A stretch of DNA of 7,713 bases. It comes from Pseudomonadota bacterium. GTDB taxonomy: Bacteria > Pseudomonadota > Alphaproteobacteria > Caulobacterales > Caulobacteraceae. The DNA lies in the NCBI GenBank assembly GCA_023434265.1, contig JAEYTA010000010.1, positions 1-7,713 on the forward strand, read 5' to 3'. A model generated the notes under the pieces. It was not told the DNA's origin and ran no database searches. It worked only from the letters and a program-made list of their open reading frames with translations. This document shows, one piece after another, positions 6,594-7,713 of this stretch. A program made the translations under genes and the position numbers. Numbering within the stretch: the first letter of the stretch is position 1; each line of letters starts with the position of its first letter.

Positions 6594-7604
6594 GTGAGCC
6601 GCCGCAACACCCGCCTCGAAGACCTGGCCCGGCTGGCCGGGGTGTCGATCTCGACGGCCTCGCGCGCGCTCAACGACAGCCCGGCGGTGAATGCGCGGAC
6701 CAAGCAGCTGATCTGGAAGCTGGCGCGCGAGCACGACTATCCCTTCCGGCGCTACATGCCCTCGGGACCGGTCGGCGCCGACGGGGTGATCGCGCTCGTG
6801 ACGCCGCGCCCGCAGGGGCGGGAGGGGCGGCTGAGCGACCCCTTCTTTCTGGAGTTGCTGGCCGGGGTGGGCGAGGCGGCGCGCGAGCGCGACTGCGACG
6901 TGATCATGAGCCACTTCTCGCCGACCAGCTACGACGACCTGGTGGCGGCGATGAACACCCGCGCCGACGGGGTGATCTTCCTCGGCCAGTCCTTCCTGCA
7001 CCAGAGCCTGAACCGGCTGGCCGAGACCGACGGTCGCTTCGTGGTGTGGGGCGCGCAGATGCCGGACCAGCTCTACTGCTCGGTCGGCTCCGACAACCTC
7101 GCCGGCGGCCGCCGCGCCACCCGGCATCTCGCCCGACTGGGCCGCAGGCGCATCGTCTTCCTCGGTGATCTCGATCCGCCCGAGGCGATGCAGCGCCACC
7201 GGGGCTACCTCGAGGCGCTGGAGCAGACCGGGCTCGGCGTGGACCCCGAACTGATCATCGAAGCCCATTTCGAGGTCGAGTCGGCCGAGGCCTCGGTCGA
7301 CGGACTGATCCGCCGCGGCGTGCCGTTCGACGGCGTCGTCTGCGCCTCGGACCAGATCGCGCTCGGCGCCGTGCGCGCCCTGCTGCACGCCGGGCTGCGC
7401 GTGCCCGAGGACGTGTCCGTGATCGGCTTCGACAACGTCCCGTTCAGCCGCTACGCCCGCCCGGCCCTGACCACCATCGCCCAGGACACCATGAAGGCGG
7501 GGCGGCTGCTGGTCTCCAAGCTGATCGACAACCCCGGCGACTCCGTGGGCCGGTCCGAGCGGATCCCGACCGACCTGATCGTGCGCGAGAGCTGCGGGGG
7601 GTAG
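6594..7604 (+). CDS. LacI-family transcriptional regulator
   Basis: A 336-residue DNA-binding regulator, probably a sugar-responsive repressor of the divergent glucosidase operon. Residues 6-26 (TRLEDLARLAGVSISTASRAL) form the LacI helix-turn-helix, followed by NDSPAVNARTK. The effector domain of periplasmic-binding-protein type spans ~64-336, with family motifs VGSDNLAGG (164-172), LGRRRIVFLGD (182-192), ASDQIALGAVRALL (251-264) and VIGFDNVPFSRYARPALTTI (276-295). Length is standard. The start is GTG with AGGA eight bases upstream; no alternative fits the domain better. The segment joining the two domains (PFRRYMPSGPVGADG, 50-64) lacks the usual hinge-helix pattern with AR-x-L. In Caulobacter crescentus a LacI-type protein called MalI sits beside malY, so this may be its counterpart, but orthology is not shown here. 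The inducer is unknown; maltose or glucose-type sugars are the natural guess from the neighbours. Confidence 0.95.
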   Translation: MSRRNTRLEDLARLAGVSISTASRALNDSPAVNARTKQLIWKLAREHDYPFRRYMPSGPVGADGVIALVTPRPQGREGRLSDPFFLELLAGVGEAARERDCDVIMSHFSPTSYDDLVAAMNTRADGVIFLGQSFLHQSLNRLAETDGRFVVWGAQMPDQLYCSVGSDNLAGGRRATRHLARLGRRRIVFLGDLDPPEAMQRHRGYLEALEQTGLGVDPELIIEAHFEVESAEASVDGLIRRGVPFDGVVCASDQIALGAVRALLHAGLRVPEDVSVIGFDNVPFSRYARPALTTIAQDTMKAGRLLVSKLIDNPGDSVGRSERIPTDLIVRESCGG

Positions 7605-7613
7605 GCTGCATTG

Positions 7614-7655
7614 CTTCCCCGCAGGGGGAGGGGGACCGCGGAGCGGTGGAGGGGG
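7614..7655 (+). repeat. GC-rich intergenic palindromic repeat, copy A
   Basis: Starts nine bases after the regulator stop. CTTCCCC-GCA-GGGGGAG (7614-7630) can fold as a hairpin with one wobble pair. It is followed by GGGGACCGCGGAGCGGTGGAGGGGG (7631-7655), whose core ACCGC-GGA-GCGGT is a perfect 5-bp stem with a three-base loop. Sequences of this form are, to my knowledge, scattered widely between genes in Caulobacteraceae and related alphaproteobacteria. It may act as an imperfect terminator for the regulator, but it has no U tract. It is not coding on either strand. Confidence 0.7.
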
Positions 7656-7684
7656 CTGGAGCCATTCACCGGCGGCCTGCCGCA

Positions 7685-7713
7685 CCCCCTCCACCGCCGT
7701 TCCGGCGGTCCCC
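7685..7713 (-). repeat. GC-rich intergenic palindromic repeat, copy B, inverted and cut by the window end
   Basis: Read on the minus strand, this 29-base stretch repeats the GGGGACCGC...GCGGTGGAGGGGG unit of copy A with a longer core: ACCGCCG-TTC-CGGCGGT, a perfect 7-bp stem. Its core differs from copy A in several bases, but the changes are paired, so the stem is kept. The two units face each other across a 29-base spacer (7656-7684), making a larger inverted repeat. The left-hand hairpin seen in copy A would be expected just beyond the window. Confidence 0.7.

Noticed and set aside
4399..6597. A 732-codon open frame on the plus strand, antisense to the GH97 gene
   Set aside because: The opposite strand encodes a full GH97 enzyme with intact catalytic residues. 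The antisense product is biased filler, repetitive in Gly, Val, Asp and Ala.
6483..7694. A 403-codon minus-strand frame antisense to the regulator
   Set aside because: Shadow of the LacI gene; it also crosses the palindromes and the repeat region and has no recognisable domain.
7614..7713. CRISPR array or tRNA-like structure in the end region
   Set aside because: There are only two repeat units, in opposite orientation, with no regular spacers and no cloverleaf pattern.

Overview
The window is GC-rich DNA (third codon positions almost all G or C) from what is most likely an alphaproteobacterium of the Caulobacteraceae (Brevundimonas, Caulobacter or Phenylobacterium type). This is inferred from codon use, from a gene set that resembles the maltose locus described in Caulobacter crescentus, and from a GC-rich intergenic repeat of a style I associate with these genomes. 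No ribosomal or other marker gene is present to fix the taxon.

Layout. Bases 1-318 hold the 3' end of an unrecognised plus-strand gene encoding an acidic, proline- and aspartate-rich protein. Bases 319-395 are the gap between two convergent genes and contain a perfect 12-bp terminator hairpin. Bases 396-6486 are a tight minus-strand operon, read from right to left: a Tat-type exported GH97 alpha-glucosidase of the inverting SusB type (4408-6486), an MFS sugar transporter of the sucrose/maltose (SUC/SLC45/MalY-like) type (2843-4378), and a GH15 glucoamylase/glucodextranase made as a lipoprotein (396-2834). Gaps between the operon genes are 29 and 8 bases. Bases 6487-6593 are a 107-base divergent control region with an unusual set of nested TTTGC/GCAAA palindromes. 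Bases 6594-7604 encode a LacI-family regulator on the plus strand. Bases 7605-7713 are non-coding and hold an inverted pair of GC-rich repeat units that runs off the window.

How the genes fit together (inference). Malto-oligosaccharides or related alpha-glucans entering the cell envelope would be cut from their non-reducing ends by the GH15 lipoprotein and the GH97 enzyme. The MFS permease would carry glucose, maltose or a short oligosaccharide across the inner membrane. The divergent LacI-type protein would repress the operon, and perhaps itself, until sugar is present. The outer-membrane TonB receptor and the cytoplasmic GH13 enzymes usual in such loci are not in this window. I see no sign of a wholly new system. 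The less ordinary points are the nested palindromes, the regulator's atypical hinge, the acidic repeat protein, and a Shine-Dalgarno sequence in a hairpin loop.
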